Assembly (NCBI GenBank): GCA_024643705.1
Contig: JAHEML010000312.1
Coordinates: 1 to 5,510, forward strand
DNA length: 5,510 nucleotides
Direction: 5' to 3'
Source of the DNA: Caldilineaceae bacterium
Lineage (GTDB): Bacteria > Chloroflexota > Anaerolineae > Caldilineales > Caldilineaceae
The position numbers and the translations under genes were made by a program. The notes under the pieces are model-generated. The model did not search any database and was not told the origin of the DNA. It worked only from the letters and a program-made list of their open reading frames with translations. Below are positions 1 through 5,510 of the stretch, piece by piece. Within the stretch, counting starts at the first letter, position 1, and each line of letters begins with the position of its first letter.

Positions 1-517
1 GTGGGTGTGGATGTTGCGGCGCATGGGCGCACGCCGGGTGATTGCCCTGGATGTGCTGCCCCATCGGCTGATGTTGCCCCCCCGCTACGGCGCAACCCAC
101 ACCATCAACAATGCCGAGATGGACCCCCAAGAGGCCATCCGCTCTATCAACGGGGGCGAACTGGCCGATGTGGTGATCGAAGCTGCGGGGGAGATCGAGA
201 CGATCAATCTTGCCTACAAACTGGTGCGCCAGCATGGGGACATGGTCTACTTCGGCATTCCCCACGCCATGGAAATGAACTTCAACTTTGGAGAATTCTT
301 CCGCAAGTTTCCCCGTGTCAAGGCCATCTCCGGCGCAATGAGCGATCCAGGCCAAGCGGTCACCCACCAGGCGTTGGAATACATCGCCACAGGCGAAATC
401 GATGTGTCACATATTCTGACACATACCTTCTCGTTTGATCAGGTGCTAGAGGCATACGAAGTGGCGTATACCAGAGACGAGGGGTCGGTGAAGGTTGTGA
501 TTGAGATGCCAGAGTAG
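1..517 (+). CDS. Zn-type medium-chain alcohol dehydrogenase, C-terminal part (5' truncated by window)
   Basis: This is the last ~171 residues of a medium-chain dehydrogenase/reductase (alcohol, polyol or threonine dehydrogenase-like), a cytosolic enzyme oxidising an alcohol with NAD(P)+. The reading frame enters at base 2 and ends at TAG 515-517. What remains is the second half of the Rossmann domain: MGARRVIALD, whose Asp ends the second beta strand and in this family usually contacts the adenosine ribose, suggesting NAD+ rather than NADP+; then GATHTIN, DVVIEAAGE, a GDMVYFGIP strand, and the closing helix and strand (FDQVLEAYE, GSVKVVIEM). The catalytic zinc ligands and the GxGxxG loop lie upstream of the window, so substrate class and zinc binding cannot be checked. 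A Pro-Pro pair replaces the usual charged residues just before YGATH, a mild oddity. The gene converges on the propeller gene. Family call is firm; substrate is unknown. Confidence 0.85.
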   Translation, partial: WVWMLRRMGARRVIALDVLPHRLMLPPRYGATHTINNAEMDPQEAIRSINGGELADVVIEAAGEIETINLAYKLVRQHGDMVYFGIPHAMEMNFNFGEFFRKFPRVKAISGAMSDPGQAVTHQALEYIATGEIDVSHILTHTFSFDQVLEAYEVAYTRDEGSVKVVIEMPE

Positions 518-535
518 GGGAGGGAAAGGGGTGTT

Positions 536-588
536 GACGACGGACGATGGTCCTCAGTCGTCCGTCGACCAGCGTCGGTCGTCGTCCA
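536..588. repeat. GAC/GTC-rich inverted repeat in a convergent gap
   Basis: A perfect 10-bp inverted repeat, CGACGGACGA (538-547) and TCGTCCGTCG (558-567), flanks a 10-base loop. A second GTC-rich block (574-587) can pair imperfectly with the same left arm, giving an alternative stem. It lies 20 bases past the dehydrogenase stop and 27 bases past the propeller stop, where a bidirectional terminator would be useful. No T-run follows on either strand, so intrinsic termination is not certain; it could equally be a copy of a small dispersed intergenic repeat. Confidence 0.6.
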
Positions 589-594
589 CAAACC

Positions 595-1701
595 CTATCC
601 TCCCAGCAACTGCGCAGCCCGCTCACGGCTGAGGAAGTGCATAACCAAGGGCTGGGAATAGTCCGCCTGAGACTGCTGCCAGGTGGCGTAGAAGCCTTCG
701 GTGGTCTCCAGCACATGGACATAGCGGCTGGTTCCCGCGCCAGTGGGCGAGACAAACAGTGGCCCGTTCACCGACAAGCGCTCGATGTGTGAAACACCAT
801 CCCCGGCGGCAACGGCTACACCGCCCAACTCTTCGCACGAGTAGCCCCTGGGTCGTTTTGCTGCCGCGCTGTGTTCATCCAGGTCGCGCATAGACTCGCC
901 GCCGTCATAAAAGAGGAGGGTGGCCGGTGGCGCATCGGCAAAGAGACCCAGTTGGGGAACCCGCATCCAACCCGTTGCCCGGCAGATGGCGACATCCCAA
1001 ACGAAGCCCCTGGGGAAAAAATTGTAGACCGGTGGATCGAAGTTTGCAGCACCTGCGGGCCGTACCGCATAGGCCGTGTTGGAGCTTGTCCACGAATAGG
1101 GATGGGTGACGAAACCCAGGGTGGTGTCACCGTTGGGCTGATCCAACACAAAGGGGTCTTTCACGTGCAGAAAGCGGGGATCGCTGCATTCCAGAATTGT
1201 CTGGGGCTGGGCGTGGCCCAAGGCTTCCACCGTGGGCGCGGCCAGCCGTTCAATCGTCCAGACACCTGTGTTGGGCTTCTGGTATACTTCAAGCTCCGGT
1301 GGGTAGGGCAGCTTTTTTTCCGACGAGACAAAGAGTTCCACACCTTCCGCCGTCCAATGCAGCGCACTGCCTTCGATGGATAGCACGGCCTTGCGGGGCA
1401 AGTTCAGGGACGCTTTGGGAAAGGTGACGACCTTCTCGAAATATTGCCCCCGGTCGGTGGAGCGGAAAATCACCAGTTCCAGCCCCCGTTCGCCCATGCC
1501 CAGCCCCGTGCGCGAATCTCCCTCGGTGCGGTAGCGACCCACCAGATAAAAGTCCCCATTGGGGGCTTCGGCCAAATTTCCCCCGCCAAACCAGAAACCG
1601 GGTTGGGCCTGGCGGGGATGAATGACAATACGCGCCGCCTTCTGATCCATCAGGGCTTCGCAGAAAAGGATCAGCCGTTCGCGCTGGCTCTGTGTGATCA
1701 T
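595..1701 (-). CDS. Sialidase/glycosidase-like beta-propeller protein of unknown function
   Basis: This is a 368-residue protein that I do not recognise as a named enzyme. It reads as a beta-propeller. A blade-like start, GGGNLAEAPNGDFYLVGRYR, lies at 39-58. An Asp-box (S81-x-D83-x-G85-x-x-F88) as in sialidase/BNR repeats follows. There is a DPRFLHVKDPFV stretch at 174-185, recalling the DP motifs of five-bladed GH43/GH32/GH130 folds, and LLFYDGGES at 262-270, similar to the 'YYDG' strand of those hydrolases. Acidic residues are plentiful, but I cannot assign a catalytic pair. There is no signal peptide or membrane segment, so it is probably cytosolic. The start is ATG 1701, preceded by AGGAG at 8 bases; a longer frame reaches an ATG at 1788 but would cover the likely promoter. 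It could be a glycoside hydrolase or phosphorylase, or a non-enzymatic propeller. Fold is fairly sure, function is not. Confidence 0.7.
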   Translation of the reverse strand: MITQSQRERLILFCEALMDQKAARIVIHPRQAQPGFWFGGGNLAEAPNGDFYLVGRYRTEGDSRTGLGMGERGLELVIFRSTDRGQYFEKVVTFPKASLNLPRKAVLSIEGSALHWTAEGVELFVSSEKKLPYPPELEVYQKPNTGVWTIERLAAPTVEALGHAQPQTILECSDPRFLHVKDPFVLDQPNGDTTLGFVTHPYSWTSSNTAYAVRPAGAANFDPPVYNFFPRGFVWDVAICRATGWMRVPQLGLFADAPPATLLFYDGGESMRDLDEHSAAAKRPRGYSCEELGGVAVAAGDGVSHIERLSVNGPLFVSPTGAGTSRYVHVLETTEGFYATWQQSQADYSQPLVMHFLSRERAAQLLGG

Positions 1702-1709
1702 GTGGATGT

Positions 1710-1714
1710 CTCCT
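1710..1714 (-). promoter_or_regulatory. Shine-Dalgarno site that fixes the propeller gene start
   Basis: On the minus strand AGGAG lies 8 bases upstream of ATG 1701. It supports the 368-residue product over the 397-residue version starting at 1788. Confidence 0.75.
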
Positions 1715-1736
1715 GATGAGTGGCTATTTTTCCGGC

Positions 1737-1764
1737 TTGACCGATTCGGAGAAATGGGTAGGAT
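1737..1764 (+). promoter_or_regulatory. Possible sigma70-type promoter for the aminotransferase gene
   Basis: TTGACC (1737-1742, 5 of 6 to TTGACA) and TAGGAT (1759-1764, 4 of 6 to TATAAT) are 16 bases apart. A transcript would start near 1771 and carry a leader of about 105 bases. This is a weak match, found by eye in a region that must contain a plus-strand promoter. Confidence 0.25.
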
Positions 1765-1778
1765 CAAGAATCTTAACA

Positions 1779-1787
1779 AGTATACCA
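1779..1787 (-). promoter_or_regulatory. Extended -10 promoter element for the propeller gene
   Basis: On the minus strand this reads TGGTATACT, an extended -10 box (TGn then TATAAT with one mismatch). There is no good -35 hexamer, which extended -10 promoters can lack. Transcription would start near 1772, giving a leader of about 70 bases before ATG 1701. The upstream ATG at 1788 overlaps this element, another reason to reject the longer start. Confidence 0.4.
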
Positions 1788-1809
1788 TTCACCCCCACCG
1801 AATCACCTT

Positions 1810-1832
1810 ACGCAACAGGTAACACGCAACAG
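1810..1832. repeat. Short direct repeat in the divergent region
   Basis: ACGCAACAG occurs at 1810-1818 and again at 1824-1832, a 14-base period. It lies in the leader of the aminotransferase gene. It may be a regulator site or simple sequence duplication; no further copy is seen in the window. Confidence 0.45.
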
Positions 1833-1860
1833 TCAACCCCATCGTTCCACCATCATACTT

Positions 1861-1866
1861 GAGGAG
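1861..1866 (+). promoter_or_regulatory. Shine-Dalgarno site of the aminotransferase gene
   Basis: GAGGAG lies 9 bases upstream of ATG 1876 and supports this start. Confidence 0.8.
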
Positions 1867-1875
1867 CAATCCCCC

Positions 1876-3072
1876 ATGACCGCATTCAGTTTCACCTCTC
1901 TTCTTGCCAACCACGCCGCCGATGCCAAAGCACTGGGCATGGCAAAACGGGGCAAATACGACTTTGCCGTGGCCTATCCCGACCCAGCCACCCTACCCCT
2001 GGACGGTCTGGTGGATGGGCTGAAGCAGGCCCTGGCCGAGGAAGGCCGCGACCTTGCCCTTTACGCCCATCCCCAGGGATATACGCCATTGCGGGAATTC
2101 GTGGCGGCCAAATTGCAGCGGGATCGGGACATCCATGTGACAGCCGACGATATTATTCTGGGTGATGGCTCCGGCCAACCCATCCACATGATCTCCGAGA
2201 CGCTGCTTGACCCCGGCGATGTGGTGATCGTGGAGGATTTTGTCTACGCGGGCACACTGAACACCCTGCGCCGTTTTGGTGCAGAGTTACGGGGCGTTGT
2301 CACCGATGACGAAGGCATGCAGATCGATTCATTGGAAGCGGTGATTCAGGCCGCGATCGCCGACGGTAAGCCGCCCAAATTTATCTACACTGTGCCTACT
2401 TTCCAGAATCCCCAGGGCTGGACCATGAGCCTGGAGCGGCGCAAAGCCATGGTGGCGCTCTGTCAACGCTATGGCGTGCCCATTCTGGAGGATGACTGCT
2501 ACGTGGACCTGCGCTTCGAGGGTCAGGATGTCACCTCGCTACACGCGCTAGACGATACCGGGCTGGTGATGTATGTGGCTTCCTTCTCCAAAATCATCGC
2601 GCCGGGCATGCGTTTGGGCTATCTGACCGCGCCCAAGGAGATTTTGGAGCGGGCCGCCGGCGCCAAGAGTGGCGGATCGGTCAATACTTTTGCCTCTTTC
2701 GCCATCCACCGCTTCGCCCAAGACAACCTCATGTCCCACATCGAGACGATCAACGACGTGCAGTTGGAGAAACGGGACGCAATGCTGGCCGCATTGGACG
2801 AGCATTTTAGCGAAGCGGACGTCAGTTGGAGCCGCCCACAAGGGGGCATTTTTATCTGGCTGCAACTGCGGGGCGGGGTGGATGCGGCTGCCATCCGCGA
2901 CAAAATCCTGGCAACCGATGATGTGGGCTATCTACCTGGCAACAACTTTGCCGCGGATGGAGTGTCGGGCAAGAATTGTCTGCGCCTCTGCTTTGGCTAC
3001 AACACACCCGCCGAGATAGGCGAAGGCATTGCCAAACTGGCCGTCGCCTTCCGCCGGGAAGGGGTGTTGTAG
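1876..3072 (+). CDS. PLP-dependent aminotransferase, class I/II (LysN/MocR-domain type)
   Basis: This is a complete 398-residue fold-type I aminotransferase, a cytosolic enzyme exchanging an amino group between an amino acid and a 2-oxo acid through pyridoxal phosphate. Visible landmarks are YAHPQGYTPLREF (63-75), the phosphate-loop stretch GDGSGQPIH (96-104), YTVPTFQNPQG (171-181) with the cofactor-contacting N178, ILEDDCY (203-209) with the Asp that pairs with the pyridine nitrogen and Y209, SFSK with Schiff-base K239, R246 contacting the phosphate, and CLRLCFGY (368-375), whose R370 should bind the substrate carboxylate. All catalytic residues are present. The pattern matches the 2-aminoadipate aminotransferase/kynurenine aminotransferase II and MocR aminotransferase group, but there is no N-terminal winged-helix domain, so it is an enzyme rather than a GabR-like regulator. 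The exact substrate cannot be read; aromatic, branched-chain and aminoadipate are all plausible. It diverges from the propeller gene and converges on the adenylation gene. Confidence 0.92.
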   Translation: MTAFSFTSLLANHAADAKALGMAKRGKYDFAVAYPDPATLPLDGLVDGLKQALAEEGRDLALYAHPQGYTPLREFVAAKLQRDRDIHVTADDIILGDGSGQPIHMISETLLDPGDVVIVEDFVYAGTLNTLRRFGAELRGVVTDDEGMQIDSLEAVIQAAIADGKPPKFIYTVPTFQNPQGWTMSLERRKAMVALCQRYGVPILEDDCYVDLRFEGQDVTSLHALDDTGLVMYVASFSKIIAPGMRLGYLTAPKEILERAAGAKSGGSVNTFASFAIHRFAQDNLMSHIETINDVQLEKRDAMLAALDEHFSEADVSWSRPQGGIFIWLQLRGGVDAAAIRDKILATDDVGYLPGNNFAADGVSGKNCLRLCFGYNTPAEIGEGIAKLAVAFRREGVL

Positions 3073-3112
3073 AGGGCGGAAGAAGCTGTCCGTTCTACTC
3101 GAGTGCAAGCTC

Positions 3113-5017
3113 TTAGGCAAGCCTGTCTGACTGCGCCATCATCTGCTCTGTGATCAGCAAGGCCATTTGGGCAACGGTGGCGGCAGCGAAAAAGAGTGGG
3201 GGCGAAATCTCCATGTCAAACTCGGTTTGCACACCAGCAGCGATCTGCATGGCCTGTAAAGAATTGCCGCCCAGGTCCAAGAAAGGGTCGGCTGCCCCGA
3301 TCCCTGGGATGCCCAAAACGTCTTCCCAAATGGTCGCGAGCGCCGCTTCAATAGGGGTGAGGGGTGGCCTGTAGGCCGCGTCCAGACTTGGGCGTCTGTT
3401 CGGAACCTTGGGTAGTTTCTGGCGATCGATCTTGCCACTTGACGTAGTTGGCAACGACGCCAAAAAGACAAATTTGGCGGGAATCATATAGCTGGGCAGA
3501 CGCTCTGCAAGGGCTGTACGTACCTGGGAAACGGTTGGTGTTGGCTTGTCTGGGTTGGTCTCTTGTGCAACCAAATAGGCGACGAGCGCGGTTTCGTCCT
3601 CCCCGTGTTGCTGGCTGGTTACCGCGGCCTGCTTCACCCAGCCCAAACTCAGCAAGGCCGCTTCAATGTCGCCAATATCCACCCGATTGCCCCGCACTTT
3701 TAGCTGAAAATCTGTGCGCCCCAGGTGAACCAACGCACCATCTTCGCGCCAGAAGCCGAGATCGCCGGTCAAGTAGGTTCTTTGCTGGGGATCGGTTGAA
3801 TCGGGCAAAAAGTGCGTCTGGGTGAGCACCGGCTGTTGCCAGTAGCCCAAAGCAACGTAACGACTTTTGACTGCGATCTCACCGACCTGGCCCGGCCCCA
3901 CGGGTTGTCGGCTTTCATCAAGCAGGCTGATCGACATGGATGGAACCGCATATCCAAGAGGGACTACATCCCTGGTCAATTTTGTCTCCTGGTCGATCAT
4001 CAGATGGCAGATTTCGCTGCATGTTTCGGTTGCAGCAAATCCTGTCACCAAAATCGTCGTCGATGGCAGGTAGCGTCTGTAATAGTGGACATCTTGGGCC
4101 GTCACCCGTTCCCCGCCCAGGTAGAGTACACGCAAATGGGGGAAACCTTGCGCGTTGGAGGGATCTGTCACGATCTGGCGAAAGGCCGACGGTGTGAGAT
4201 CGCAAAAGGTGATGGCTTCGTGCTGAAGCCATTGGGCCAGGTTGGCGACACCTCTCTCTTGGATCATATAGGGAATGAGTGCTGCTCCATTGAGCAACGC
4301 GCCAAATAGGCTGTAAATTCCCGCGTTTGTGCTACAAGCGCTAAAAAGTGGGTGGCGGTCCTCGGCGCAAATGTGCAGGTAGTTGCTGTTTTGCATGACA
4401 CAATGGAGCATGTTGCGCTGGTTGTGCATCACGCCTTTCGGTTGGCCCGTCGAGCCGGACGTGTATAGGAGATGGGAGATTGCCTCCGGGCTGATCTCCC
4501 GACCAGGATTTTCTTGCTGCGGATTCCGCATAGCTTCGTCGAGATTGAGCAAGCACTGTTGACCACTATTGAGCATCTCGGCTTGTGCCCAGTTGCGTCC
4601 GTTGGTCAGCAGAAGGTTCGTTTGGGTGTCTGCCAAAATCAACCGATTGCGCGCAACCGGAAAGGAGGGATCCAGCGGAATATAGGCTAATCCTGTCTTG
4701 AGAATTGCCAGAATAGCCACCACCGATGCAACAACGTCGTCCAGCAAAAGGGCGACAAACTGGGGTGGTTGCGGTGCCACATGCAGAATGGCATGTGCAA
4801 CTTGGTTGGCAGCACGGTTTAGCTCGTGATAGGTCAGACACGAGCCAGTTGACTTGATCGCTAGCCGATCGGGGAAGCGTGCAACCATCGCCTCGAAACG
4901 TGCGGCAATCGAGCTGTCGAGTGCAGACGCGGGGAATTCATGCCACTTGCCGGTGGGGTGAAAACAGCGAGAGCGAATGGCTTGCTGACAGAGTGACGCC
5001 GCTTGTTGTAGGTTCAT
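3113..5017 (-). CDS. Free-standing NRPS-type adenylation/peptidyl carrier didomain protein
   Basis: This 634-residue protein should activate a carboxylic acid as its adenylate and load it on its own phosphopantetheine arm. The A domain spans about 30-535: A1 LTYHELNR (61-68), A2 LKTGLAYIPLDP (106-117), P-loop A3 YTSGSTGQPKG (185-195), a divergent A5 GFAATET (326-332), A6 GEIAVKSR...GYW (379-392), A7 TGDL with D419, A8 VRGNRVDIGDIE (441-452) and A10 SSGKID with K529. The carrier domain (about 555-625) has LGGNSL with S586 as pantetheine site. No C, E, TE or reductase domain follows. By my alignment the Asp235 position is N231, and the pocket reads N-A-Y-D-Y-G-G-S-E-K, which I cannot assign. 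ATG 5017 has an AAAGGA site; a GTG at 5095 is less likely. A few hand-counted 60-base blocks give about 54% GC against 58% in the aminotransferase gene, a hint of different origin only. Confidence 0.92.
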   Translation of the reverse strand: MNLQQAASLCQQAIRSRCFHPTGKWHEFPASALDSSIAARFEAMVARFPDRLAIKSTGSCLTYHELNRAANQVAHAILHVAPQPPQFVALLLDDVVASVVAILAILKTGLAYIPLDPSFPVARNRLILADTQTNLLLTNGRNWAQAEMLNSGQQCLLNLDEAMRNPQQENPGREISPEAISHLLYTSGSTGQPKGVMHNQRNMLHCVMQNSNYLHICAEDRHPLFSACSTNAGIYSLFGALLNGAALIPYMIQERGVANLAQWLQHEAITFCDLTPSAFRQIVTDPSNAQGFPHLRVLYLGGERVTAQDVHYYRRYLPSTTILVTGFAATETCSEICHLMIDQETKLTRDVVPLGYAVPSMSISLLDESRQPVGPGQVGEIAVKSRYVALGYWQQPVLTQTHFLPDSTDPQQRTYLTGDLGFWREDGALVHLGRTDFQLKVRGNRVDIGDIEAALLSLGWVKQAAVTSQQHGEDETALVAYLVAQETNPDKPTPTVSQVRTALAERLPSYMIPAKFVFLASLPTTSSGKIDRQKLPKVPNRRPSLDAAYRPPLTPIEAALATIWEDVLGIPGIGAADPFLDLGGNSLQAMQIAAGVQTEFDMEISPPLFFAAATVAQMALLITEQMMAQSDRLA

Positions 5018-5026
5018 TGGGTGGGT

Positions 5027-5032
5027 TCCTTT
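5027..5032 (-). promoter_or_regulatory. Shine-Dalgarno site of the adenylation gene
   Basis: On the minus strand AAAGGA lies 9 bases before ATG 5017. It favours this start over the in-frame GTG at 5095, which would add 26 residues with no counterpart I know in A domains. Confidence 0.65.
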
Positions 5033-5059
5033 GTGGGATTCGAACAAGATAGTGTCTAT

Positions 5060-5086
5060 GCTCGACGGGTCACAGGCTCGACGGGT
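5060..5086. repeat. Pair of 11-bp direct repeats upstream of the adenylation gene
   Basis: GCTCGACGGGT occurs at 5060-5070 and identically at 5076-5086, separated by CACAG, a 16-bp period (about one and a half helical turns). A further TCCACAG at 5091-5097 echoes the spacer. The pair lies 43-69 bases upstream of ATG 5017, in the probable leader or promoter of the adenylation gene, so it may be a regulator site. Chance duplication is the alternative. Confidence 0.55.
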
Positions 5087-5100
5087 TTTGTCCACAGATG

Positions 5101-5117
5101 ATACGGAGTATTCGTAT
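5101..5117. promoter_or_regulatory. Operator-like dyad in the divergent region
   Basis: ATACGGAGTATTCGTAT is a 17-bp imperfect palindrome centred at 5109: ATACG and CGTAT arms match fully and one further inner pair matches. It is AT-rich and located between the two divergent genes, as expected of a dimeric regulator site. No regulator gene is present in the window. Confidence 0.35.
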
Positions 5118-5176
5118 AAATTCCTCCCATCCGTGAGAATCCGTCCCCTTCTTTTCAGACCAAATCGAATTTTAAT

Positions 5177-5195
5177 CCGGGAGGATGCTCCCCGG
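5177..5195. promoter_or_regulatory. GC-rich hairpin/dyad just upstream of the livH promoter
   Basis: CCGGGAG (5177-5183) and CTCCCCGG (5188-5195) pair around a GATG loop, seven base pairs with a single bulged C. It covers where a -35 box would sit for the -10 element at 5213-5218, so as DNA it could be an operator or activator site. A terminator is unlikely because no T-run follows directly on either strand. Confidence 0.4.
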
Positions 5196-5209
5196 CAAAC
5201 ATGTACCTA

Positions 5210-5218
5210 TGATATACT
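5210..5218 (+). promoter_or_regulatory. Extended -10 promoter element for the permease gene
   Basis: TGATATACT fits TGn plus TATAAT with one mismatch; no recognisable -35 lies 17 bases upstream. Transcription would start near 5225, about 36 bases before the TTG start. The same TGnTATACT form is present on the other strand at 1779-1787. Confidence 0.4.
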
Positions 5219-5260
5219 TTTTCCCCACCTAGTTACACCTTTTTGATTCGGGATACTCTC

Positions 5261-5510
5261 TTGACCACTGCACTCCTGTTCGATTCGTTGATGCGCTCGC
5301 TCCAGGTGGGCAGCCTATATGCGCTGATGGCCGTTGGCTTGACGCTGACCTTTGCCGTGATCCGCCTGCCCAACTTTGCCCATGCCGAGCTGATCACCCT
5401 GGGAGCCTACGTGGCCCTGGTTGTTTCCATCTCGGTTTCGGGTAACCCACTGGTTGTGATGGGCATCTCCTTCTTGATCGGGTCCGTAGTTGCTTTGCTC
5501 TCTCATCGTA
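5261..5510 (+). CDS. livH: Branched-chain amino acid ABC transporter permease LivH, N-terminal part
   Basis: The first 83 residues of an inner-membrane permease of the LivH type run off the right edge. Such permeases pair with LivM, the ATPases LivG/LivF and a periplasmic or lipoprotein binding protein to import branched-chain or other amino acids, and in some members urea or amides. The diagnostic signature is visible: VGSLYALMAVGLTLTFAVIRLPNFAHAELITLGAY (in two parts, residues 16-34 and 35-50), matching the family's 'GSIYALIALGLTL' and 'NFAHGDLLMLGAY' patterns with conservative changes. Three hydrophobic segments fall at about 16-34, 43-58 and 64-80. The start is taken as TTG 5261, with a modest CGGGA site 7 bases upstream; it places about 14 residues before the first helix, as usual. 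ATG 5291 is in frame but would leave only four residues before VGS, and has no clear ribosome site. The rest of the transporter is expected downstream. Confidence 0.88.
   Translation, partial: MTTALLFDSLMRSLQVGSLYALMAVGLTLTFAVIRLPNFAHAELITLGAYVALVVSISVSGNPLVVMGISFLIGSVVALLSHR

Noticed and set aside
77..83. Run of seven C residues as a possible frameshift in the dehydrogenase
   Set aside because: The frame reads family-like sequence on both sides (RRVIALD before, YGATHTIN after), so no frameshift is needed.
871..1383. 170-codon plus-strand open frame opposite the propeller gene
   Set aside because: It is antisense to a well-supported gene, its protein has no recognisable motif and there is no ribosome site; it is a by-product of GC-rich coding sequence.
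1702..1788. Longer N-terminus of the propeller protein (ATG at 1788)
   Set aside because: No ribosome site fits it, its start codon overlaps an extended -10 element, and ATG 1701 has a well-placed AGGAG. The extra 29 residues resemble no signal peptide with a clear cleavage site.
3073..3112. Terminator between the convergent aminotransferase and adenylation genes
   Set aside because: The 40-base gap shows no convincing stem-loop with a T-run; only trivial AGCT-type complementarity is present.
5030..5050. tRNA-like T-loop (TTCGAATC on the minus strand)
   Set aside because: The flanking bases do not form a T-stem, and no anticodon arm, D arm or acceptor stem can be fitted around it.
5018..5095. 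Longer N-terminus of the adenylation protein (GTG at 5095)
   Set aside because: ATG 5017 has AAAGGA at 9 bases. The extension encodes low-information residues derived from the 11-bp direct repeats.

Overview
The window holds five protein genes on alternating strands: a 5'-truncated alcohol dehydrogenase (+), a beta-propeller protein (-), a PLP aminotransferase (+), a free-standing NRPS-type adenylation/carrier protein (-), and the start of a branched-chain amino acid ABC permease (+). No two neighbours share a direction, so no operon is visible inside the window and each gene needs its own promoter. The layout is convergent (around 518-594), divergent (1702-1875), convergent (3073-3112), divergent (5018-5260). 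No rRNA, tRNA, CRISPR, transposase or phage gene was seen.

The organism is a bacterium of moderately high GC (roughly 55-60% by eye) with conventional AGGAG-type Shine-Dalgarno sites. The gene mix (Zn-dependent dehydrogenase, sialidase-like propeller, stand-alone LysN/MocR-type aminotransferase, LivH) and short GAC/GTC-rich intergenic repeats would fit a heterotrophic Chloroflexota bacterium. This is an impression from memory, not something the sequence proves.

Region by region: 1-517 is the C-terminal part of an NAD-type medium-chain dehydrogenase. 518-594 is a convergent gap filled by a GAC/GTC inverted repeat. 595-1701 encodes a 368-residue propeller protein with an Asp-box and a DPFV motif, of unknown substrate. 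1702-1875 is a divergent promoter region. 1876-3072 encodes a complete fold-type I aminotransferase. 3113-5017 encodes a 634-residue A-PCP didomain with no condensation, thioesterase or reductase domain. 5018-5260 is a divergent regulatory region rich in small repeats and dyads. 5261 onward is LivH, running off the window.

The most interesting gene is the A-PCP protein. Its core motifs are intact, but the Asp that normally binds the alpha-amino group of an amino acid (Asp235 in GrsA numbering) is Asn by my alignment, and the other pocket residues match no code I recognise. It could load an unusual acid onto its own carrier domain for enzymes encoded elsewhere. A link with the aminotransferase (making a non-protein amino acid) or with LivH (importing one) is possible but rests on adjacency alone.
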